Source: Marilutibacter maris (GTDB lineage Bacteria > Pseudomonadota > Gammaproteobacteria > Xanthomonadales > Xanthomonadaceae). Taken from it: a stretch of 37,373 bases of DNA. A program made the position numbers and the translations under genes. Each line of letters begins with the position of its first letter. Within the stretch, counting starts at the first letter, position 1. Below the pieces are notes generated by a model. It did not search any database, was not told the DNA's origin, and saw only the letters and a list, made by a program, of their open reading frames with translations. The stretch is from positions 1 to 37,373 of the forward strand of contig NZ_VICD02000132.1 in NCBI RefSeq assembly GCF_006546735.2, given 5' to 3'. Positions 27,117 through 34,786 of the stretch are shown piece by piece.

Positions 27117-29606
27117 ATGCCCGTCGCCACCCAACGTCACCGCCTGACCCTGGCCATCGCCGCCACCTTCGCCGCCGGCGCGTTCGCCGCGCCCGCCGTC
27201 CAGGCCCAGGACGCCACCACCCTCGACCGCATCGAAGTCGTCGGCTCGCGCGTGCTCGGTCGCACCGCCGAGGACACCGCGGCGCCGGTCGACATCATCA
27301 GCGCCGAGGAGATCCGCACCACCGGCGCGATGGAGGTCGGCCAGATCCTGCAGATGCTGGAGCCTTCGTTCAACTTCTCGCGCACCTTCGTCTCCGACGG
27401 CACCGACATCCTGCGCCCGGCCACCCTGCGCGCGCTGGGCCCGGACCAGGTGCTGGTGCTGGTCAACGGCAAGCGCCGCCATCAGCAGGCGCTGGTCAAC
27501 GTGCAGCAGACCATCGGCCGCGGCTCGGCCGGCACCGACATCAATGCGATCCCGGTTTCGGCGATCGAGCGCATCGAGGTGCTGCGCGACGGCGCGGCCG
27601 CGCAGTACGGCTCGGATGCGATCTCCGGCGTGATCAACATCATCCTGAAGAAGCAGACCGACCACACCGAGGTATCGGTCGAGGGCCTGCAGTACTACGC
27701 CGGCGACGGCGAGATGCTGCACGGTTCGGTCAACACCGGCTTCAAGCTCGGCGGCGACGGCTTCATCAACCTCTCGGCGGAGGCGCGCAACCGCAACGAG
27801 ACCAACCGTGCCGGCCCCGACAGCCTGCGCGTGGACCCGCCGCGGGTGACCCAGCGCCTGGGCGATGCCGACGCCAAGGACTACTACCTGTGGTTCAACA
27901 GCGGCCTGCCGGTCGGCAATGGCGAGCTGTACGCGTTCGGCGGCCTGTCGCGGCGCGAGGGCGACTCCTCCGGCTTCTTCCGCAGCGCCGGCGACAACCG
28001 CACCGTGCCCGACCTGTATCCGGACGGCTTCCTGCCGAACATCCTGACCACGGTCGACGACGGTTCGATCGCGGTCGGTTACCGCGCGCCGCTGGGCGAC
28101 ATCTGGGACTGGGACATCTCGATCAACCACGGTCGCAGCAAGTTCGGTTTCGAGGAGAGCAACTCGGTCAACGTCAGCTGGTGGTACGAGCCGATCGATC
28201 CGACCGACCCGTCCGCCGGCATCCACGGCACCTCGCCGACCTCGGCCGACACCGGCACCCTCGAGTACGACCAGACCACCTTCAACCTGGATTTCCGCGG
28301 CAGCGTCGGCGGCTTCAACGACGAGCCGATCTACCTCGGCACCGGTCTTGAGTACCGCCGCGAGAATTACGCGATCCGCGCCGGCGACCCGGTCTCCTAC
28401 ACCTACGGCCGCACCGACGACCGCGGCATCGACATCGTCGGCCAGACCGGCGACACCGCCCAGCCGGGCATGCAGGGCTTCCCCGGCTTCTCGCCGCGCG
28501 AAGCGGTCGACGAGGGTCGCCACAACGTCGCCGTCTACCTCGACGCCGAGACCAACCTCAGCGAACGCTTCCTGCTCGGCGCGGCGGCGCGCTGGGAGGA
28601 CTACTCCGACTTCGGCAGCACGGTGACCGGCAAGCTGTCGGCGCGCTTCGACGCGACCGACGCGTTCGCGATCCGCGGCACCGTGTCGAGCGGATTCCGC
28701 GCCCCCGGCGTGCAGCAGCTGTTCTACGGCCAGCGTTCGACCAACCTCAACGCCGCCGGCGTGCTGACCGACACCCTGACCGCGCGCCAGGACAGCGACG
28801 TGACCCGGGCGTTCGGGATCGAGCCGCTGCAGGAGGAGACCTCGACCAGCGGTTCGCTGGGCCTGGTGTTCACCCCCAACGACCGCTTCTCGCTGACCGT
28901 CGACGTGTTCCGCATCGACATCGACGACCGCATCATCTTCTCCAGCAACATCCAGCCCGAGGCGGTCGGCAACGACGGCAACCCGTGCGCGGCGGACAAC
29001 GCCAACTGTCCGATCGCGGCGATCCTGGACCCGATCGGCGTCGGCCAGGTGCTGTTCTTCACCAATGCGATCGACACCCGCACCACCGGCGTCGACGTCG
29101 TCGCCAATCACAACACCGAGTTCGCCGGCGGTTCGACCCTGAACCTGACCGCGCTGCTGCACTTCAACAAGACCGAGGTGACCGCGCGCCGCTCGCAGTC
29201 GCCGATCCTGTCGCCGGAAGCGCTGTTCGACGACACTCAGGTGACCCTGCTCGAAGAGGGCCAGCCCGGCGAGCACCATGTGCTGCAGGCGGTCTGGAAC
29301 AAGGACGCCTGGCAGCTCACCGGTCGCGCCAACTACTACGGCTCGGTCGCCGGCGAGGGCTTCACGCCGGGCCTGAAGCAGACCTGGGGCGGCAAGACCC
29401 TGTTCGACATGAGCGTGCGCTACGCGTTCTCCGATGCGCTGTCGCTGACCGTCGGCGGCAACAACATCTTCGACGAGTACCCGGACAAGTGGGATGAGGT
29501 CGATGGCTTCCCGTTCCCGCAGCTGGGCTTCAAGTACGGCTGGGAAACGCTGCCGTTCGGCATGAACGGCGGCAGCTACTACGTGCGCGTGGACTACCGT
29601 TTCTGA
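27117..29606 (+). CDS. TonB-dependent receptor
   Basis: This is an outer-membrane active transporter energised through TonB. The 829-residue protein has a signal peptide (about 1-31, ending AAPAVQAQD) and a TonB-box-like LDRIEVVGSR at about 35-44. A plug domain follows (about 55-180; VDIISAEEI, LRPATLRALGPDQVLVLVNGKRR, IERIEVLRDGAAAQYGSDAI, SGVINIILKK). The remaining 22-strand-type barrel ends in an aromatic residue (YYVRVDYRF). A Cys pair (CAADNANC, about 623-630) lies in a predicted extracellular loop and could form a disulfide. The substrate is not apparent; no siderophore, vitamin or polysaccharide genes adjoin it. Confidence 0.95.
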   Translation: MPVATQRHRLTLAIAATFAAGAFAAPAVQAQDATTLDRIEVVGSRVLGRTAEDTAAPVDIISAEEIRTTGAMEVGQILQMLEPSFNFSRTFVSDGTDILRPATLRALGPDQVLVLVNGKRRHQQALVNVQQTIGRGSAGTDINAIPVSAIERIEVLRDGAAAQYGSDAISGVINIILKKQTDHTEVSVEGLQYYAGDGEMLHGSVNTGFKLGGDGFINLSAEARNRNETNRAGPDSLRVDPPRVTQRLGDADAKDYYLWFNSGLPVGNGELYAFGGLSRREGDSSGFFRSAGDNRTVPDLYPDGFLPNILTTVDDGSIAVGYRAPLGDIWDWDISINHGRSKFGFEESNSVNVSWWYEPIDPTDPSAGIHGTSPTSADTGTLEYDQTTFNLDFRGSVGGFNDEPIYLGTGLEYRRENYAIRAGDPVSYTYGRTDDRGIDIVGQTGDTAQPGMQGFPGFSPREAVDEGRHNVAVYLDAETNLSERFLLGAAARWEDYSDFGSTVTGKLSARFDATDAFAIRGTVSSGFRAPGVQQLFYGQRSTNLNAAGVLTDTLTARQDSDVTRAFGIEPLQEETSTSGSLGLVFTPNDRFSLTVDVFRIDIDDRIIFSSNIQPEAVGNDGNPCAADNANCPIAAILDPIGVGQVLFFTNAIDTRTTGVDVVANHNTEFAGGSTLNLTALLHFNKTEVTARRSQSPILSPEALFDDTQVTLLEEGQPGEHHVLQAVWNKDAWQLTGRANYYGSVAGEGFTPGLKQTWGGKTLFDMSVRYAFSDALSLTVGGNNIFDEYPDKWDEVDGFPFPQLGFKYGWETLPFGMNGGSYYVRVDYRF

Positions 29607-29719
29607 GCGCCCGGACGGCGGGTCGCAGCGCCGACCCGCCGCCCCTCGCGGCCCGGAGCCGGAACTGCGACCCGGTGCCTGGAATCGGCAACCCGGAGCG
29701 GGTGCCGGCCTGGCAAGGT

Positions 29720-29852
29720 TTGCAATTTATTCAGGAACCGTTACATTCCGGGCTGAACGGCGGCTGACGGACCGATTGGGGGATCGCCCGCGCCGCGTTC
29801 ATAGAGGGGGAGGGATGCCGGGCGGTGGGGAGACCGCCCGGCATCACTTTTT
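29720..29852 (+). ncRNA. Candidate small RNA downstream of the receptor gene
   Basis: TTGCAA (29720-29725) and TACATT (29742-29747), 16 bp apart, form a promoter-like pair in an AT-rich island otherwise unexpected in this intergenic DNA. A strong intrinsic terminator ends at about 29852, so a transcript of about 100 nt starting near 29754 would result. It contains GGGGGAGGG close to the terminator stem and no convincing ORF. Alternatively the region is simply the receptor mRNA 3' end. Confidence 0.35.
29814..29852 (+). terminator. Strong intrinsic terminator
   Basis: A perfect 13-bp stem, GATGCCGGGCGGT (29814-29826) with ACCGCCCGGCATC (29833-29845), has a 6-nt loop and is followed by ACTTTTT. 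It is oriented for plus-strand transcription, ending either the receptor message or the candidate small RNA, and lies 38 bp before the convergent cca stop. Confidence 0.88.
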
Positions 29853-29890
29853 CTGCGGCACCGGTCCGGGCGGCCGGCGCAGCCCGCTTC

Positions 29891-31135
29891 TCAACCGCTC
29901 GGGTTGTCGCCACGCTCGGCGGCGATCGCCGCAATCCGCGCCCGTCGAAGGGCTTCGCCGATCGCCGGGCCGCTGAGTCCGCGGGCGACGTCCTGCGCGC
30001 GCACGCCCATGGCCGCGGCCAGGGCCGCGCGCAAGGCTTCGCCCTGGGGATAGGGCGCCTCGGCCAGGCCGCCGCGTCCGCGCTTGTCGGCCTCGCAGAC
30101 CACGGCCAGCTGGGCGATCCGCTCGGGCTTGCGGAAGCCGTCGCAGCGGGCGATCAGGTCGTGCAGCGTGGCCGCGCGCAGCTCGCGCAGGCGGTGCACG
30201 TTGAGGTGTTCGCGACAGGCGATGGTGGCCAGCTGGCGATGCTCGTTCGGCACCTTCAGGCGCTCGCACAGGGCCTGCAGCGGCGCGACCCCGGCGTGCT
30301 CGTGGCCGACGTGGGCCGGCAGCTTCCCGGCCGGCGTCAGCGCCTTGCCCAGGTCGTGGGTCAGCGCGGCGAAGCCGATCAGGTCGTCGCCGGGCGCCAG
30401 TTGCGCGGCCATGTCGCAGACCAGTTCGATGTGTGTGCCGGTATCGACCTCGGGGTGGTACTCGGCGCGTTGCGGCACCCCGTACAGGGCGTCGACCTCG
30501 GGCAGCACCGCCGCCAGCGCCCCGCACTCGCGCAGGGTCCGCAGGAACGCCGCCGGCGAAGCCGCGCCCAGCGCCCGCCGCAGCTCCTGCCAGACCCGCT
30601 CCGGAACCAGTTCGGCGAGTTCGCCGGAGTCGCTCATCGTGCGCATCAGCGCCATCGTCTCGGCGGCGACGCTGAAGCCCAGCGGCGCCAGCCGGGCCAT
30701 GAAGCGGGCCGCGCGCAACACCCGCAACGGGTCCTCGACGAAGGCCGGGCCGACATGACGCAGGGTGCGCGTGCGGATGTCCTCGGCGCCGCCGAACGGG
30801 TCGACCCGATTGCCGTCGGGATCCTCGGCGATCGCGTTGATGGTGAAATCGCGCCGGGCCAGGTCCTGTTCCAGCGTCACCGACGGGTCGGCGTGGACGA
30901 CGAAGCCGGCGTGGCCGCGACCGCTCTTGCGCTCGGTCCGCGCCAGCGCGTATTCCTCGCCGCTGTCGGGGTGCAGGAACACCGGGAAGTCGCGACCGAC
31001 CTGGCGGAAGCCGGCGTCGAGCATCTGCTGCGGGCTGCGGCCGACCACGACCCAGTCGCGATCGCCCGGCGTCAGCCCGAGCAGGCGGTCGCGGACCGCG
31101 CCGCCGACCAGATAGGCGCTTGGAATGTCGGGCAT
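29891..31135 (-). CDS. cca: Multifunctional CCA tRNA nucleotidyltransferase
   Basis: This enzyme adds or repairs the 3'-CCA of tRNAs. The 414-residue protein resembles the E. coli type: [14 protein letters not shown], the metal-binding [22 protein letters not shown], and [12 protein letters not shown] define the nucleotidyltransferase head. A C-terminal HD domain ([14 protein letters not shown]) adds phosphatase/phosphodiesterase activity seen in gammaproteobacterial enzymes. 31135 is chosen as start because it lies just ahead of the conserved YLVGGAVRD. An in-frame ATG at 31171, preceded by a TATACC box (minus strand, plus 31182-31187) only 10 nt upstream, would add 12 residues and suggests a nearly leaderless transcript. 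Convergent with the receptor gene. Confidence 0.93.
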   Translation of the reverse strand: MPDIPSAYLVGGAVRDRLLGLTPGDRDWVVVGRSPQQMLDAGFRQVGRDFPVFLHPDSGEEYALARTERKSGRGHAGFVVHADPSVTLEQDLARRDFTINAIAEDPDGNRVDPFGGAEDIRTRTLRHVGPAFVEDPLRVLRAARFMARLAPLGFSVAAETMALMRTMSDSGELAELVPERVWQELRRALGAASPAAFLRTLRECGALAAVLPEVDALYGVPQRAEYHPEVDTGTHIELVCDMAAQLAPGDDLIGFAALTHDLGKALTPAGKLPAHVGHEHAGVAPLQALCERLKVPNEHRQLATIACREHLNVHRLRELRAATLHDLIARCDGFRKPERIAQLAVVCEADKRGRGGLAEAPYPQGEALRAALAAAMGVRAQDVARGLSGPAIGEALRRARIAAIAAERGDNPSG

Positions 31136-31262
31136 GGGCGTAGGTGGCATGGCAAGGGCTGCGGCGGACATGCGGGGGGCGGGTATACCACAACGCGCGT
31201 GCCGCCAGAGGACAAGGCGCCCGGTTGCGGCTGCCGCCATCGCCGTTCGCGGCGGCTTTGCG

Positions 31263-32696
31263 TCAACGCCCCCGGTCGGCCGCAAGCCGCTCCACCAGCG
31301 AGCCCAGGGTCCGCAGCGCGGTCTCCACCCGTGCGTCCCAGGGCAGGCCGCAGCTCAACCGCAGGTGGTGGCGGTAGTCGCCGCGGCTGGAAAACAGATG
31401 GCCGGGGAGGGTGCCGATGCCGTGCGCGAGTGCGGCTTCGAACAACGCCTGGCCCTCGACGCGTTCGGGCAGCTCCACCCACAGCGCCATCCCGCCGGCG
31501 GGGGAGGAGACGCGAGTCCCGGCCGGCCAGTGTTCGTGCAGTGCCTGGCGGTAGCGCTGCGCGTTGTCCGCAAGCGCGCGCTGCAGGCGGCGTAGGGCGC
31601 GGTCCAGGTCGTGGCGCGACAGGTAGTCGACGATCGCCAGCTGCGGCAGCGTGGCCGTGGCGACGGTGGTGAAGCACTTCGCGCGCAACAGTTGCGCGGT
31701 GCGTCGGCCGCCCAGCATCCAGCCGATGCGCATCCCGGGGGCGAGCATCTTGGAGTACGAGCCGCAGGTGACGACCGCGTCGTCGCGGTCGTAGCGGCGC
31801 AGGGGCGAGGGTCGCTGACCGGAATAGGCCAGCTCGCCGTACAGATCGTCCTCGATGATCACCACGCCGTGTGCGGCACAGGCGGCGACCAGGGCCTGCT
31901 TGTCGGCCTCGCGGGTGAGGCTGCCGAGCGGGTTGTTGAAATTCGGCACCAGGACCGCGGCGCGGACGGGATGCCGCTGCAGCAACTCGGCGACGCGGCG
32001 GGCATCGATGCCGGTGGTCGCGTGGTTGGGCACCTCGATCACGCGCAGCCCCTGTGCGGCGACGGCCTGCAGCAGGCCGTAGTAGGTCGGTGTCTCAAGC
32101 AGCACGACGTCGCCGGGGCGGGTGCTGGCTCGCAGGGCCAGGCTGATCGCCTCCATCGCCCCGGCGGTGACGACGATTTCGTCGGGGTCGATGTCCAGGC
32201 CGCATCGCGCATAGCGCAGGGCGATGCGCGCGCGCAGTGCCGGCAGACCCTGCGGCACCGCGTAGCCGAGGGCGGCTCCGGGATCGCGCCGCAATGCGCG
32301 CGCGGTCGCGGCGGCGAGCGCGGCGGTCGGCAGCAGTTCCGGTGCCGGGGTGGCGGCATGCAGCGGAATCATGTCGCGGCGGCCGAGCACGTCGAGCACC
32401 CCGAGCAGGGCCGGGTTGCGGACCGGTTGCGGCGAACGCGTGGCGTGACGGGCGGTGAGCGCGCGCGGTGCCGACGCGGCCGGCGCGCGCACGTAGTAGC
32501 CCGATCGCGGACGCGCCTCGACAAGGCCCTCGCGCTCGAGCTGCAGATAGGCCTCCAGGACGGTGGCCAGGCTGACGCGTTGATCGCGGTGAAGCCGGCG
32601 CAGCGAGGGCAGCCGTTCGCCGGCGCGCAGCGTGCCGCCGCGGATCTGCCGGCGCAGACGTTCGGCCAGCCGTTCGTAGAGCAGGGAGCGGGGCAT
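31263..32696 (-). CDS. MocR-type regulator (GntR HTH fused to PLP aminotransferase fold)
   Basis: The 477-residue protein joins an N-terminal GntR winged helix (about 1-72; [20 protein letters not shown], then [20 protein letters not shown]) to a class I aminotransferase-like domain (about 110-477). PLP-site residues are visible: the Schiff-base Lys316 in GSYSKML, FNNPLGS, and an IIEDDLY Asp for the pyridine nitrogen. MocR proteins usually sense PLP or PLP adducts and control a neighbouring gene instead of acting as enzymes. It is divergent from an EamA-family exporter, and the gap holds two 12-bp direct repeats, so that exporter is the probable target. Confidence 0.92.
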   Translation of the reverse strand: MPRSLLYERLAERLRRQIRGGTLRAGERLPSLRRLHRDQRVSLATVLEAYLQLEREGLVEARPRSGYYVRAPAASAPRALTARHATRSPQPVRNPALLGVLDVLGRRDMIPLHAATPAPELLPTAALAAATARALRRDPGAALGYAVPQGLPALRARIALRYARCGLDIDPDEIVVTAGAMEAISLALRASTRPGDVVLLETPTYYGLLQAVAAQGLRVIEVPNHATTGIDARRVAELLQRHPVRAAVLVPNFNNPLGSLTREADKQALVAACAAHGVVIIEDDLYGELAYSGQRPSPLRRYDRDDAVVTCGSYSKMLAPGMRIGWMLGGRRTAQLLRAKCFTTVATATLPQLAIVDYLSRHDLDRALRRLQRALADNAQRYRQALHEHWPAGTRVSSPAGGMALWVELPERVEGQALFEAALAHGIGTLPGHLFSSRGDYRHHLRLSCGLPWDARVETALRTLGSLVERLAADRGR

Positions 32697-32719
32697 GGCG
32701 ACGCCTCCGTGGCCGACGC

Positions 32720-32762
32720 ATCTGTACTGGTCGTTTTTGATTCTATCTGAATCTGTACCGGT
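32720..32762. promoter_or_regulatory. MocR-type operator: two 12-bp direct repeats 31 bp apart
   Basis: ATCTGTACTGGT (32720-32731) and ATCTGTACCGGT (32751-32762) differ at one base and are offset by 31 bp, about three helical turns. They lie in the 115-bp gap between the MocR and EamA genes. Direct repeats spaced by whole helical turns are the known style of MocR/PdxR binding sites. TAGAAT on the minus strand between them could be the -10 of the regulator gene, which would allow autorepression. Confidence 0.65.
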
Positions 32763-32811
32763 GTCCGGCGCGTGCCTAGGCTGGCATTCCCGTCGTTTCG
32801 CGATCCCCCGC

Positions 32812-33753
32812 ATGTCCCCTCCGGAACAGTCCGGCGCGGCGCCGCGTCGCGCGTTGCTGCAATTGCTGGTGGCCGAGGTGCTGATCGGTTCGGTCGGCGT
32901 GTTCGTTCTCGAGAGCGGCCAGGATGCGATCACCGCGGTGTTCTTCCGCTGCGTGTTCGGCAGCGCGTTCCTGTTGGCCTGGGGCGGGCTGCGCGGGTAT
33001 TTCCGCGGCCTGCTCGGGCAGACGGCCCTGCTCCGGGCCGCCGCGCTCAGCGGCGTATTGCTGGTGCTGAACTGGGTGGCGCTGTTCGCCGGCATGGCGC
33101 GCTCGTCGATCGGCGTGGCGACGATGGTCTATCACTTCTTCCCGTTCGCGATCCTGGCGATGGCGGCGTTGTTCCAGGGCGAGCGCACGCGTCCGGCGGA
33201 TCTGGGCTGGTCCGGCATCGCCTTCGCCGGCGTGGCGCTGAACGCCGATCCGGCGCGGATGCTCGGCGAGGCGGGAACGGACTATCTGCTCGGGATCGCG
33301 CTCACCTTCGTCGCCGCCATCCTGTGCGGCGCGGCCATGCTGCTGTCGCGCCGGATCGGCCGCGAGCGGCCGTTCGTGCTGGTGCTGGTGCAGTGCCTGG
33401 TGGGCGTGCTGATGCTGGCGCCGTTCGCCGACTACGCGGCGGTCGCACGGCCCGGCGCGCACTGGGCCTGGCTGGCCGGGCTCGGCCTGATTCACAGTGG
33501 CGTGTGCTACGTGCTGTTCTATTCGGCGTACCCGCACCTGAAGGTGGCCACGATCGCGGTGCTCGCCTTCGTCTACCCGGTGGTCGCGCTGTTGCTGGAC
33601 TTCATCATCTACGGACAGGCGCTGGGCGCGCTGCAGCTCGCCGGGGTGGCGCTGATCGTGACCGGTACGCTGGGCGTGAACCTGCGCTGGCGGTGGCGTG
33701 GGCAGGTGTTGGCGACGACCTGGGGGAAGCTCAAGGGCGGCGCGGGCCACTGA
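32812..33753 (+). CDS. EamA/DMT-superfamily transporter
   Basis: The 313-residue protein has about ten transmembrane helices in two EamA halves (about 12-145 and 160-300), with repeats such as VFFRCVFGSAFLLAWGG and the late YSAYPHLKVATIAVLAFVYP. Drug/metabolite transporters of this group typically export amino acids or other metabolites. The substrate is not evident. The ATG at 32812 is chosen over an in-frame start at 32695 that lies inside the operator region. It is divergent from the MocR gene and likely controlled by it. Confidence 0.9.
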   Translation: MSPPEQSGAAPRRALLQLLVAEVLIGSVGVFVLESGQDAITAVFFRCVFGSAFLLAWGGLRGYFRGLLGQTALLRAAALSGVLLVLNWVALFAGMARSSIGVATMVYHFFPFAILAMAALFQGERTRPADLGWSGIAFAGVALNADPARMLGEAGTDYLLGIALTFVAAILCGAAMLLSRRIGRERPFVLVLVQCLVGVLMLAPFADYAAVARPGAHWAWLAGLGLIHSGVCYVLFYSAYPHLKVATIAVLAFVYPVVALLLDFIIYGQALGALQLAGVALIVTGTLGVNLRWRWRGQVLATTWGKLKGGAGH

Positions 33754-33856
33754 GATCCGCGACACCGCTGCGACGATGCCGCGATGGCATCCGGCGGGCC
33801 GATACGCGCCCGCCGGCACGCAGGCGCCGGGGGCGCGCTCCGGCGGCCGGTCGGGC

Positions 33857-34786
33857 TCAGGTGTCGGTTGCGAGGATCTCCGGCAGCCGCTCCGTCACCG
33901 GCGTGGCCTCGATGCCGAGCCGGGCCAGGCCGTCCTCGCCGCTGACCGAGTCGAGCTGCAGCGAGCGCCAGTTGTCGCGGCTGATCGGCTTGCCCGGCAG
34001 CCACTCGCCGATGTCCGCCTGCAGCTTGCCCAGGGCCTCGGGCAGCGCCAGCACCGCGCGATGGCGGCCGCGCGCGCGCGCGGTCAGGCGGATGATCTCG
34101 GCCAGGGTCAGCACTTCCGGGCCGACCAGCGGGTAGGTCTGATGGACGCAGGCCGGGTCCTCGAGCGCGCGCGCGAAGGCCTCGACCACGTCGCCGATCC
34201 AGACCGGCTGGAACCGCGCCTGCGCGCGTCCGACCGGCAGCACCGGGGCGAACTTCAGCAGCCCGTCGAAGCGGCAGAACAGGCCGTCGCCGGGGCCGGC
34301 GATCACCGACGGCTGGAAGATCGTCCAGTCCAGCCGCGACGCGCGCACCTCGCGCTCGGCGTGGCCGCGCGCCTGCAGGTAGTGACTCTCGCCCAGGCCG
34401 GCATTGAGCGCGCTCATCTGCAGCAGCCGGCGCACATCGTTGTCGTGCATCGCGGTCAGCAGCGAACGGGTCAGCTCGGTGAAGACCCGCTCGAAACCTT
34501 CGCCGCTGTCGCCCTTCTCGTTGAGGATGCCGGTGAGGTTGACCACCGCGTCGGCGTCGTCGAGCACCGCGCGCAGGAAGTCGACATCGTGGACATCGCC
34601 TTCCAGCAGGCTGGCGTCGCGGGTCAGCTGGGCGCGCTTGGCGCGGTAGGCGGCCGGGTCCGGCGCCGGTCCGCGACTGAGCACGGTGACGCGGCGGCCG
34701 TCGTCGAGTAGGCGGCGCACCAGCGGCCGGCCGACGAAGCCGGTGCCGCCGAGCACGACCACATGGCGGATGCGCTCACCGCTCAC
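33857..34786 (-). CDS. NAD(P)H-binding Rossmann protein (NDUFA9-like, extended/atypical SDR)
   Basis: The 309-residue protein has the atypical SDR dinucleotide motif VVVLGGTGFVGRPLVRRL near the start and YLQARGHAEREVRASRLDWTIFQPSVIAGPGD in the middle, typical of the complex I NDUFA9-like family. Bacterial members are poorly characterised, and quinone- or NAD-linked roles are inference. The start is GTG at 34786 in a GTGA overlap with the transglycosylase stop, so it is translationally coupled to the murein enzyme. No ATG fits. Confidence 0.88.
   Translation of the reverse strand: MSGERIRHVVVLGGTGFVGRPLVRRLLDDGRRVTVLSRGPAPDPAAYRAKRAQLTRDASLLEGDVHDVDFLRAVLDDADAVVNLTGILNEKGDSGEGFERVFTELTRSLLTAMHDNDVRRLLQMSALNAGLGESHYLQARGHAEREVRASRLDWTIFQPSVIAGPGDGLFCRFDGLLKFAPVLPVGRAQARFQPVWIGDVVEAFARALEDPACVHQTYPLVGPEVLTLAEIIRLTARARGRHRAVLALPEALGKLQADIGEWLPGKPISRDNWRSLQLDSVSGEDGLARLGIEATPVTERLPEILATDT

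Noticed and set aside
29815..29976. Small ORF starting in the terminator after GGGGGAGGG
   Set aside because: Although the purine run looks like a ribosome-binding site, the reading frame begins inside a perfect terminator stem and continues antisense to cca with no protein-like features.
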